This document shows positions 21,545 to 31,312 of a stretch of 64,000 bases of DNA, piece by piece. The stretch covers positions 6,653,932-6,717,931 of the forward strand of contig JABACO010000012.1 in assembly GCA_013339895.1 (NCBI GenBank), given 5' to 3'. The first letter of the stretch is position 1, and each line of letters starts with the position of its first letter. The DNA is from Ephydatia muelleri. Lineage: Eukaryota > Porifera > Demospongiae > Spongillida > Spongillidae. The translations under genes were made by a program, and so were the position numbers. Under the pieces are notes generated by a model. It searched no databases. It was not told the origin of the DNA and was given only the letters and a program-made list of their open reading frames with translations.

Positions 21545-24265
21545 AGCACTATCAAGCCTCTTAACAAAGGGCCCTTCTTTTTCATTAAACCCCTTCTTCA
21601 CTGCTGCTCTGCATTTTCTAACCTGTGTTTCCTACGGTGAATAAAAATCTTTTGTATTCCTTTACTACTATACTCATTCGAACTTACAAGTGCCTTGACA
21701 TGTTTTTTTTTGTCTGCAGCTTGTTTCAGGAGGTTCACAGCTCGTGGATTTCTTACTGCACCACCAACCAAGACCACATATGTTGCCATTGCTGAAAATT
21801 TTCCTGTGCTTGCTGGGCTTCTTCAAGCTCAGCTTGGAGCAGTGGAAGATTCTGCAGCTCCAAGCTGTATTTTGAAAAGCTGGATGAGTCAACATCAGTT
21901 GCATGCAATGCAAGCTCGAGATCTAGGTTACAGCATACAGCTTCCAGTAAATTGAACACTTTGGTGAAGATGCCCAATGTAATATGGAGGCCAGGTGGAC
22001 AGACCTATTTAAGTGATGCATGTGAGTTATGTGCTCCATATTGGATACACATGTATGTACTTGTGAAACTGGGATGTCAAAAATAGGCAGTTATAAAACT
22101 TCTGTGCATCTCTTTTGATGCTCCCTGCCGAGACATAGCGCTGATGGTCAGCACGCATAGTCTCAAGGGTCCTCTGAGCTGCATGTCCTCGGACTGATAA
22201 AGGGGTAGCCATCATCTCACTATGGATGATGCAATATGGACACGGGTAGCATCCTATTGCATGTTTATAATGTTACTGACACTGAAAATAGTAATGCCCA
22301 CCTACCACTTGCTCCGGATAATCCATACATTTTGGACAAAAACTCAAAGTCCCCACATATGAATATCTTGATTGTATACTGTCTGCAATTATGCAATGAT
22401 TTATTATTGACAAGCATAATTAAACAAATTCTTATCTTCATTTCATTCCATTAAGATGTTCTACCTGGTCTTTGAAACGGTCAAGTGCTGCATGGAGGTT
22501 GGTGACACTGTCCCCAGCTGCGAAGCAGCAAAACACACATGTGTTGTGGACAGAATTGGGAGTGGCAATATTGACAATTTGGAAATTCATTTTGAACGTT
22601 CCACCGCCCTTGTCCCCTCCTATCTTTATCCACACCTCACTGGCAGGTATGAATCCTTCATACCAGGTAAGCCTTCTTGTTCTGCATGAAAAGTTGCATG
22701 TGAAAATGTTGGTTGATATGCTTGTCTAAACTCATTACCTCTCATTCTCTTCTAAGAGGTAGACAACCTTTGCAACCAGCTCTGGAATATATATTAGAGG
22801 AGCTCCTTTGATTTCCTCTCCACCTGAGGGAAGCATAATAGAAAAAGGTGCAAGCTCTCCTTTCAGATTATCACCGACGATTTGTTTAGAAATTTCTCTC
22901 ATTCTCTCCTCACCAGCCAGTGAAATGCCTGAAGATTTGAGCCACCTGAAAAAAGCAGTGATTTATGATTGCTGCTACGTTTTGCCTATTGTATGTATAC
23001 CGTCTAAGAAGTCGTAATTTATTCCAGGGAATAACAAGACTGGCTTTTATTGCCAAGACTTCAGCTGCCCCAATAGCTATGGTGGAAGAGATGCCTGCTT
23101 TCTGCAACAAAGCTCTTCTTTCTTCATCATTGAGTACAAGGACTTCGTTCTGAATGAGGGCAGATGGTTCTCCTCCACTGACTATGCTTCGCACGGTCTG
23201 CATCTCAGAGCATCTCATTTTCACAGTCCTTGAACTAACAGCTGTGGGGGTTTCGGGCCTTGGTCACTTGAATGAATGTCATTGGCTAAAGTAAGGATAC
23301 AATGTTATGCAACATTATAATAAGCTAAATAAACTTAACTGTTCCTCCTGTTGCAAGATGTATGATACCCTTTTCTGTACTGGTTGAGATTGCCTTCTTC
23401 AATAGTACTACAGCTTCCCTTTCTTCATTAGGAGTAAAAGATGGTGTGCACTTGTGTGCTTCATAAGCATCTGCCTTCACATCTCTGCTGCAGCTGACGC
23501 AATGCACCAGAATATCTGCTAACAACAGAAGTATCAGGTTTGATGCTAGCCTTATCCGTGATGAAAGCAAGGGGCCATCATCCGAGCACAAGGGCAGTTC
23601 TCAGCACCTGTTGCTGCTACCCACTCAACTATGCACTTGGTGCATACCAGTGCACTGCACGGGAGCTCGAGTGGCTGTGTCAGAAGATTGGAACACAGTT
23701 GACACTTGAGCTGGCTCAAAACAGACTAGCTATTCTGGCTTGCAACAGGTGGACAATGATCATGAGAGAAGATTGGAGGAGGTGCAGATAATCTATGAAA
23801 ATATTGGGTGTGACCCTTGGTTGGCGGCCTCTACCAACAGTTGATCTCCTCACATGTCCTCTCTCACTTTTACTGAAGTGCTCACACACCTACATGTGTG
23901 TATTATGAAGTCATGCATGTTAGAAGTTCTTTATTATGTATATGTACCATGCACTCTTCATCGGTATGCTTCTGCCACTGAAATGGGATTACAGCACACC
24001 TGTAATGTACCCCCTCTGTCAAAGCATGGATGGTTCTTTGCATGGAATGCTTGCAACAGATACAGAAATGTTCAGGATGTATGCTGATATCATCAGTAGA
24101 GGTGTTTGTGCTAAATGCAATTTGCAGATTATCTGTAAATGTTTTGCAATCATAGCTGGCTGTTTGCTTGTGTTTACGCATTCTTAAGCGTTGTCCACAC
24201 ACTCTGCAGTGCTTGGGCACTTGCTGGATGTGGTAATCCATGCCTGTAATTAGATACATGTGCAT
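19205..24265 (-). pseudogene. RAG1-N-like DDE transposase, spliced, broken
   Basis: Read on the minus strand, the order is as follows. (1) 24250-23950: HCRVCGQRLRMRKHK, then ISIHPEHFCICCKHSMQR and FQWQKHTDEEC, spaced as in the RAG1 N-terminal Cys/His region (IHPxxFCxxC...M.R; W.xHxxxC). (2) 23710-23585: LKCQLCSNLLTQPLELPC...CTKCIVEW...CP, a RING finger, with a 1-nt frameshift at its last CPxC. (3) ~23540-23440: ILVHCVSCSRDV...YEAHKC, like the finger after the RING in RAG1. (4) ~23050: IPWNKLRLLRRY. (5) 22635-22460: IKIGGDKGGGTFKMNFQ, probable first catalytic Asp. (6) ~22200: LSVRGHAAQRTLETM. (7) ~22000: VCPPGLHITLGIFTKVF. (8) after the LINE, ~19890: RQQYFGV/GNHVHKALK with a frameshift. (9) 19500-19205: KMHLLEDHATQWA...GEQGAESIHAKFN, probable catalytic Glu. 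There is also an in-frame stop near 19630. Confidence 0.8.
19941..21543 (+). pseudogene. LINE B: CR1/Jockey-like reverse transcriptase inserted in the transposon
   Basis: Begins abruptly with ALKRLPSKYSRTPDGFPAGF and continues CPIFKKGSRKSPSNYRPVS, ISKDQFGFLARRSTCTQLL, a frameshift, [50 protein letters not shown] (catalytic FADD, ~20610), RPILEYNTPVWNPWL and RLANLGLHSLEYRRVYFDL. It is the same family as LINE A, less decayed, and ends in an ATT microsatellite (21508-21543). It interrupts the transposase between its motif groups 7 and 8, so it landed after the transposon. Confidence 0.88.
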
Positions 24266-24685
24266 TTACATGTCGATTATTCATGAAAAACGACTGCCTT
24301 GTTTGGGACGACAGAAAATTCGTCACTACTTTGTGTGTGATAATTCTAACAGCCACATCTCTCTTAGTCTTACCTTCTGGATTAGTGCACGAAGTCCACT
24401 CTACCGAATTTAGTAACCACCCTCCAAAATGATTGCCGCGTGGCGTTATGTAAACAGCATGCGCATACCATTGTCGTGTGACGTGGAGAGTGCGTGTACA
24501 GTGGCGATATAAATAAAATAAGTGCGGTGTTTGAATCAATTTTCGTATTTTGATTCACTGGTTCTGCTGAGTCATTATCAGCTTCGAAACATGGATACGC
24601 AGTAATGAGGCGTCTGTTTTCAATTATCGAGGTACATACCGTAACGTTCTAATTGTAAACCTAATTTCCAGCCGCATACACCCGT

Positions 24686-24790
24686 GTCCGTACTTCAATT
24701 ATCCACAAAGTGAGAACGCGAGCCCGACATCCTGCTTTTGGTAATTACCGAATTAAAAACACTACGAAATGGCCAACATTTACACGGACC
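24686..24790. repeat. Right terminal inverted repeat of the RAG1-N-like transposon
   Basis: Partner of 18445-18547; ends ...TACACGGACC, followed directly by the target duplicate CACTAT. Confidence 0.9.
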
Positions 24791-24796
24791 CACTAT

Positions 24797-26680
24797 CTCA
24801 GATACCTTCCAGCTTTCAAAAGGCTACCCTACACGAAAGGAGTAAATAAATATTGTGTTACGCAATATGTTATCCCTAACTGTATTAAAAGCGAAACCCA
24901 GTGCCCATTCATAAGAGACTTCATAAGAAACACTGTGAAGGTAGAATCTTAAGCACTTGAAGTAAAACAACATATGATTACACTCAGTGCTATATTCTAG
25001 CCAGAATTCTCAGGGGTCATGTGAAATCGAAGTAAAAGCACACCAATGATGTGGAAAAAAATTCTAAAACTTAATCTGAAGTGGCCATTTGAAGATATGG
25101 TAGGCCAGCTATAATGGCATCTGCATGCCAATGTCTAACAATTAATAGGCGTCAGAGATACAGCTATACTTGAGTGAAGTTGAAAGTGATGAAAAAGGAA
25201 GGGCTTCTGTACAATTTAGACTAGAAAACAAGCTCATCATTTGGCCAGAGGTATTGTATATTTGCAATTATTGGCTGTACACTTTGAGCTATTGACGTCT
25301 TTAAACTAGGTTGTCACCAACCTTATGAAACATTTCATGATTGCTCAACCCAAAGCAATTGAACGTTTTATGCTCCAGACTCTGTCACGAATCTCTCTAT
25401 ATCTCAGTGTTGTGGCTATGTACAGTTTTCCCTCGATAAAAGCGCACTACGTTACAGGCACATTCCCTCGTTACAAGCGCAGGGCCTCGGCGTATTGTGT
25501 GGTGCAGTGTGAGCATGGAAGATTATCGTTTACAAAATATTATTATTCGTGCATCGTACGTTTTGAAAAACTATCTTCATCATTCTTACTGATCGACCCT
25601 GCATGTGAGGTGCATGTGAGGTGCATGTGAGGTGCATGTGAGGTGCATGTGAGGTGCAGGGACAAAACCCTTTGTTGCACATAAGGCCATTCCAAATGTG
25701 ATCATAGTTTCCCGTCCGGACCTTTTTCCAAAATCCATGCGGGCGGGCGGCTATTATCCATTATTTACATATAAATTATTAAAAATCAATATTTAATTTC
25801 TATCTATCTTACATCATCAGGCGTGAAAGCGAAAGGTGGCAGAACTGAAAATGATGGCGCTGTATATCGGGAGCTGTAGCTGCTGATGTCTGAGGCGCTT
25901 TGGGCCTAGAAATACGCAAGTCTTTTCTATTAAAGCGGCTCTTATTTAAATGGCGGACATCTTCTTGGACTACAACTCAGTATAATGATGCGTGCATGTG
26001 TTATGTGTTGATGTTGATTTTCTTTTCTGCATTTAGCATTATTTGAAATGCATCTCTTGACAAGAGTACATGTCCAGCAATCCCGGACATGAATAATTGA
26101 ATACCCGCGTCACGCGTATAAAATTTATTGAACGGGAAGTGAATGGAAAAATGTCTACTAACAGGCACGGTTCTTGTACGGAAGCTAAATCTTAAGTCTA
26201 CCAGGCAGATTATGGTAGTAATAATAATAGACTATCTTTTTCCCATTCTGATCTCCGTTAAAATGTGTTCAGTACAAATTAGAAACGCAGTTTTGTGTTT
26301 ATTACAGACTTTGTACATGGAGCATGCCATTGTTTTGCTTGTTCTATTTATTTCCAATTACTTTGACAGAATCTTCAAGTCTACCGGATGGAATATGAAG
26401 GCTGAACTATTGAGATAACCTTCAGATCAAGTCGTATATTTTTGAGACCTACACACAAGATTAGAATGTCACTTTAGTGTACCCTACTTCAAAATCTGGG
26501 GCAATATATGATGAATTATTCATGAATAATACGTCACGTTTTCAATGTACAATGTATTATGAGTAGCTGCCATAGAGCTAGAGCTGCCTGGCTTTGGACT
26601 TATTTAACATTGTAAACTGCAAGGCCGTACGCACACATTATCAAAAATAGCAGGACGTACCACTGCGTGACAACGTGCCG
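24797..26680. other. Unassigned, with one short tandem repeat
   Basis: No supportable gene; ORFs of 80-101 residues lack motifs. 25601-25655 is five copies of the 11-mer GCATGTGAGGT. Confidence 0.4.
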
Positions 26681-26689
26681 TATTCTACG

Positions 26690-26875
26690 CAGAGGGGGGT
26701 GGGGGGGTTGACGGTTCCCCTCCCCAAAGCGAGGTCACCTTCACCATTGAGTAAGTATACCGTACAGGGGTGGATAAAGGGTCTGAAGCGTACAGCCCCC
26801 CCCCCCCACCTCCGCTTTTCGTATCGCGGGTCTGACCTGCAAACCCCTCTCCTGTGTCCGCCCTTGTCGTATGAT
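26690..26875 (-). repeat. Fragment with hAT-like terminal sequence
   Basis: The reverse complement of 26800-26875 begins CAAGGGCGGACACAGGAGAG and continues to a poly-G block. This is the look of hAT-type MITE ends (CAGGGGCGGATCxAGG...GGGG). The inner part (CTTTTCGTATCG beside a C/G run) recurs in inverted orientation at 58670-58720. Overlapping ORFs here are composition artefacts. Confidence 0.45.
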
Positions 26876-27324
26876 GCATGTGAACCAAATTCGACCCTCT
26901 TCCTGAAGGCTGCGTACGCCCATGGGTATACAGAGCTATGCCATACCTGCATACGTACATAGCTGTATGCGGACACATATGCTGGTATTCGCGTACGCAG
27001 ACCAGTATGCCACGCAAACACGTCTCATGAAATTAACCCGCAAACCAGTTATTTTTTTACAAATGATATCTGGATAGCGTCCTAACTCTGCATGGTCGTG
27101 GTGGTGGTGGTGGTGGTGTGACAATGCAGCATTGATTTAACGATAATATATACGCATATACTGCCGTTGCGGAATTGATACATTATACGCGATCCGTTTC
27201 TTCGTTGTCCCTCCAGACGCGAGTGAAGTTTTTTTTAATGATATTCATCAATCATCAATCAATCCTGTATTGAACCTGCTGCCGCAGGTTCAGATAGTGC
27301 TTATTCAGTTTTTTGCTTCTTAAA

Positions 27325-27861
27325 ATGGAATCAACGAATCACGGAGAAGGACCAGTTGCCGCCAGCAAAAGACGGTATATACCATTGAATGATGTGCTTC
27401 CACCTTTGGAAACATTGGTGGTAGCAATTAAAGGATCCGTCGACCCTGATGGTGTCTGCTGTCTGTCCATACCCAATCGTGTATTGGGTGACTGGGCAAA
27501 TAATCGAGAGAAGAATACAAGCTTCGTAGCACTAGCAAACGAGTACATCGTGGACGAAGCAATTACGCTGAATCCAGAAGCAGCGCGCTTAGAGGATTTA
27601 CTTTACCGTAAATCACTTGACGTGGTTTCAAAAGTAAGAGCTGCAAGAGGCGTGAATAGAAAGAATGCGCTACTTCGTTCCACCACGATAACTATCCTGA
27701 ATGGTGAAACGATTTCTGCTGCGGATTTACAAAGCGAGCTAAACGAAGTTACCTATATGAATGAAGAAGCGGATGCATTCATTGAAGGCTTGCAAGAAGA
27801 AGTTGCGCACTTGCGCTGCATCAATCCACATAAGCATGGGCGTACCGTATTTGTATCGTGA
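27325..27861 (+). CDS. Unrecognised 178-residue protein
   Basis: The first ATG is 27325 (MESTNHGEGPVAASKRRYIP); an upstream in-frame TTG at 27313 is not a credible start. The frame is open to TGA 27859-27861. It is basic near the N-terminus, with a charged helical C-terminal region (SELNEVTYMNEEADAFIEGL, EEVAHLR) that looks like a coiled coil. Codon usage looks like real coding sequence, and I do not recognise a family. A small perfect stem, GAACCTGC TGCC GCAGGTTC, lies upstream at 27274-27293. The 3' flank (27955-28140) resembles the 61.07-61.26 kb repeat, which suggests the gene belongs to a dispersed element. Confidence 0.55.
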   Translation: MESTNHGEGPVAASKRRYIPLNDVLPPLETLVVAIKGSVDPDGVCCLSIPNRVLGDWANNREKNTSFVALANEYIVDEAITLNPEAARLEDLLYRKSLDVVSKVRAARGVNRKNALLRSTTITILNGETISAADLQSELNEVTYMNEEADAFIEGLQEEVAHLRCINPHKHGRTVFVS

Positions 27862-27954
27862 AGACTCGTTTTTATCTTTGCACAATGTATCGTCAGAGAT
27901 ATATTATCTCTGGTATCGTACTATTTGAGAGCAGAAGTCTCGTGAGCAGACGAC

Positions 27955-28140
27955 ACATCAAATGACGCAAGGTATTACATAATGACATACGTTTATGAAT
28001 AAAATTAATTATGCTCGGTTGTAATGAATTTGTCTTGAATTTAGTTCATGGATGCTTAATGTTCTTTTCATGATACACGTATACTATAATCAGACTGATT
28101 TTTAGCGAATACTGAACGTGTTTGGAATTCAATTTGAAAA
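27955..28140 (+). repeat. Dispersed repeat copy 1
   Basis: Shares ordered blocks with 61070-61260 (ATGACGCAAGG, TTAATT, TCTTGA-TTTAGTT, TTCATGAT, ATAATCAGAC, CTGAACGTGTTT-like, AATTCAATTTGAAA). A third copy of the end of the block is at 62985-63045. Confidence 0.55.
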
Positions 28141-28905
28141 AATTAATTTTAGTTAATTGATTTGAATTAATAATTTCTTGTCTTGCAACATGATAAATCA
28201 TTTAAAAAGGTGACAAATTTATTGGTGAAATCAGAATTCTCAAATCTCTATCACAACTTTACATATTCACTCATGTCCTCCATTTCTGGCCATGAGATCA
28301 ATTTCTGGAACATCCTTTGAGGGAAAATCCACCTCGGTGTTCCTTGAAACTACATATCAGTTTCAAGAACTGACCAAACGATTGAGTAACTTCACCACAA
28401 TTCAGTTAATAGTCTCCAACACTAGATAGATCCTCCTTCCTCTGTCCAACTCTTATTTCCTGTATTTTATGGTCCTGTTTGCTATCATCGATTCATCGAT
28501 TCTTACAGAAATAACCTGTCCAGTTAAACAATAGAAGATTGCTACCTTCCGGACAGGTTTTTAATATTAAATACTTACTTGTTCATATATTTAGGTGTTC
28601 CTCGGCAGATAAAATAGTCCAACTCAGCACTGTTGTATGGCAACATTCGTCGTACACGGACACGTTAATCAACATCTCAAACAAATAAGTATTCCGATAA
28701 ACATTCAAATTAGCGGACAACATCATACAGTTCGTAGTGTTCATAGGTTTTTAATGCGTGCGAAGATATGGTTTAAGTCAACTATCTGCCCAGTAGCGCG
28801 ATTCTATATTATTATTTGTACGGAAATTAGCCGGTGAGGGCCACTGAGGGCCAACTGTACTTATCACGTGATTGAGGCTAATTTGCAAAACCACACACTT
28901 TCATC
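28141..28905. other. Unassigned
   Basis: AT-rich, with no gene seen. ACCTGTCC...GGACAGGT near 28515-28560 forms a modest stem with a ~32-bp loop. Confidence 0.3.
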
Positions 28906-29154
28906 ATGAATATAACTATTTGCGATCGTTGCAACGCACAGCTTCAAATACCGCTGATAGACGAGATCAATCTACGACAGCACCAACAATCCAAGAGTTG
29001 CAAAGCGATTGCTGCTAAGGTAAAAGCTAGCGCTAGTCAGCCAAAAATAACTTCGTTGTTAAGACACGTGTTTGTTTTGGAGCAAGTTAATGCGAGAGGA
29101 ATGGGAATAACTACAACTATTTATAAGCGCAATGCGGCAATGTGTAGTATATAG
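28906..29154 (+). CDS. Small ORF with a zinc-finger-like N-terminus
   Basis: 82 residues from ATG 28906. MNITICDRCNAQL...NLRQHQQSKSCKA gives a CxxC plus H...C arrangement like BED/C2HC fingers of transposon proteins. QPKITSLL at residues ~46-53 resembles a PCNA-binding (PIP) box. The frame after ~residue 55 looks like read-through; a donor (AAGTTAATG) may end an exon. It is probably the first exon of a transposon gene whose remainder I cannot find. Confidence 0.35.
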   Translation: MNITICDRCNAQLQIPLIDEINLRQHQQSKSCKAIAAKVKASASQPKITSLLRHVFVLEQVNARGMGITTTIYKRNAAMCSI

Positions 29155-29263
29155 TGTATCTATGCAAGTTTGTGCGCGATTGCATTCTTATTATTAATAG
29201 AGGTGCGGTCAATTATTGATTACGTAATGATTTTTTAAGGGGCGTGGTCTAAAATGGGCGTGT

Positions 29264-29362
29264 TCGTAGGCGGAGGGGGGGGGGTTGACCTGGACCTTGA
29301 TTTTAAGAATTTTTGGGATGGTGTCTATAACTTTTTTTTTGCCCCCCCCTCGCCTATGACTT
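29264..29362. repeat. Small foldback, hAT-MITE-like
   Basis: GTTCGTAGGCGGAGGGGGGG on the left pairs with GCCCCCCCCTCGCCTATGAC on the right, around ~50 bp. The ends resemble G-rich hAT MITE termini; the target duplication is unclear. Confidence 0.45.
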
Positions 29363-29925
29363 AAATAAACTGTATAGTGGAATAGGTCGTTTGGCGATAA
29401 TTGACCACCCTCTTTAACAGCGCACTACAACAGTACAGAAATATTATACAACAAAATTGAGCTCGTGTTAATACTTGCATGTTTCAGGACAAGCAAAACT
29501 GTGACAACGGCTTGTGTTGAAATGTATAAAATTAATTTTATGGTAGACATTCCAATTTTCAATGTTTTTTAACAATCGTTTTGTAGAGCACAATGTATAC
29601 TTACAGAAAATCTCCCCATAAAATCGAACTTGAAAAATGTGGTTTTATTGGATAATCTCCCACATAAAGGTAGCATTATGCATATGTATAGTAAGAGTTA
29701 TACAAAAATTCTGTGAACGTGAAAAAGCAATGGTTTTAACCGCTTCTCTGTCTCTGTTGAGTGTTGACCACCAATACTGAGCTCGTCGGCTCGGAAAACT
29801 TCGTTCTGCTGCTGTGATAAGAGCCACTGATATTACTTCGTGTACTAATACAGTATGCTTCGATTAGCGCGAGATCACATTGATACGTACATGAAAAAAA
29901 AAAAATTTTTTTTTTTCTGTAAGCT
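29363..29925. other. Unassigned flank of the 21-kb element
   Basis: AT-rich, without a supportable gene; an A13/T12 run lies at about 29893-29916. ATCTTC at 29926-29931 is the left target duplicate. Confidence 0.3.
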
Positions 29926-29931
29926 ATCTTC

Positions 29932-30304
29932 TATGGCACTCCGTTGCGGACAAAAGTATATCAAACCAAAAAGGTGTATCAAAACAAACTGTGGGTTTGT
30001 TTCTCCAGATATCGGATGTCAAATGACCGCAACAAAAAAAAGGACGTATCAAATGTTACCAAATATGGTCATGCGGGAAAAATAACCAGGTCAAAAAAAA
30101 AAAGTGGTATCAAAAGTTGTATAATGTTTTAGCCTTCCCGAACCGGTTCCACGCCAAGTAATCCGCATCGGCGAATTGGAAACGTAGTCATCGGAACCCG
30201 ACGGCATTATAATCAGTTGTTGACCGTTTCGTGCCCAGACCACGGCAATTCTGGTCATCGCTTTTTCCCCCTGCACATCAATTATTGATCTCGATCGTCA
30301 CAGC
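29932..30304. repeat. Left terminal inverted repeat of the 21-kb element
   Basis: Matches the reverse complement of 50749-51085. The main gap is ~30 bp on the inner side (after CCACGGCA). It contains repeated ATATCAAACC / GTATCAAAAC words and ends inward at GATCTCGATCGTCACAGC. Confidence 0.93.
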
Positions 30305-31312
30305 TCAACTACTTATGCTCCATGAATGTACATCATCTGAATGTAGGTGTAGAAAAGACAACCGTTCAATCATGCTCTGCCTCAGACGTGACGACAAATG
30401 GAAGTGTGCTTGAAACAGAGGCAAGCTGACCTGCATAACATTGTATAGCCAGCTTCCACAGTTCCATGTGCATGCGCTAACTGGTGGCCGGGTCTCGACA
30501 TTTTTTTAGTGGACCAACATATCATGTTCATTAATTTACCCACTCACGTACCTGCAGCAACCAGCAAAGCCAACATCCTATAGCCTGTGTGCGCAAGTCT
30601 GCAAATGCAAGTAAGGGTCACGAAGCAAAGACGCATGTTGCCAATGAAGGAGCTTCTAGCTCCAGCAGAGCCAAGGCTGCATGTGGGCCTCTAAGCAAGC
30701 TGGACGCCTTTCGCATCGGCGTAATGTGTACTATACACTTGTATACACACATGATAGCACAAAGACGTATTCACAAAATCCATTGACTACTGTGTTCAAA
30801 GTAATAGCCAAAATCGTTATCAGGCATAACAATAAGCACAAACGTTAATTTTTTACTAAATGGTATCCCCGTGCAATGACGAAACACTAGCCAATGCTGT
30901 TTTCTATTATTCGGCAAGAACCACTAGCTGCCATGATATACTATGAACCCTAGCTCTATCAATTTTTAGTCACAGATTTGTAGTGACCGGCGCTGAGACA
31001 TGAATATTTCCTTCATTCAATTGTGGACTAGTAGCGGTGTCAGTAGGACTGATATATCCGCCTAGGCCATTTGTATATACACCCATGTTGGCAGGAGAGA
31101 TGAAGTTCTCATGTTATGTGCACAACCATCCAGCTAATTGATGTCACAAAATTAGGCACAAGAATATTTAATCATGGACAAATTCCTATACTCCCTTGTA
31201 CTAATCTTTATTGCTTTAAAAAAAGAAGTTTATGATAAAACACCAATAATGATAAGAAGCAAATACCAATAACAAATTATGACAAAGACAAACAAACACC
31301 CATGAGAACGTG
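30305..31312. other. Unassigned, between TIR and HECT gene
   Basis: No coding sequence supported. A small plus ORF at 30589-30786 has no motif. It presumably includes the 3' UTR of the HECT gene (minus strand). Confidence 0.35.

Larger units (their letters stand above)
18445..24790 (-). mobile_element. DNA transposon with a RAG1-N-terminus-like transposase (N-RAG-TP-like)
   Basis: Terminal inverted repeats lie at 18445-18547 and 24686-24790, starting GGTCCGTGTA and sharing long blocks such as GGCTCGCGTTCTCACTTTGT. A 6-bp duplication CACTAT flanks the element (18439-18444, 24791-24796). It encodes one spliced, minus-strand transposase whose first third resembles the N-terminal region of RAG1 and whose core is a DDE enzyme unlike RAG1. 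A transposon of this kind was described from molluscs under the name N-RAG-TP. A 1.6-kb LINE (19941-21543) is inserted in the transposase, and frameshifts are present, so the copy is inactive. Confidence 0.82.

Noticed and set aside
18445-24790. True RAG1/RAG2-like (ProtoRAG or Transib) transposon
   Set aside because: Only the N-terminal modules resemble RAG1. The DDE core motifs differ, no RAG2-like kelch gene is present, and the target duplication is 6 bp and not 5.
25601-25655. CRISPR-like array
   Set aside because: Five contiguous 11-mers with no spacers; the organism is a eukaryote.
26741-27021. ORFs on both strands around 26.7-27.0 kb
   Set aside because: G/C-run composition and hAT-end fragments explain them; no motifs.
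28515-28560. Stem ACCTGTCC/GGACAGGT followed by T-run as a terminator
   Set aside because: Rho-independent terminators are bacterial; the loop is ~32 bp and no gene ends here.
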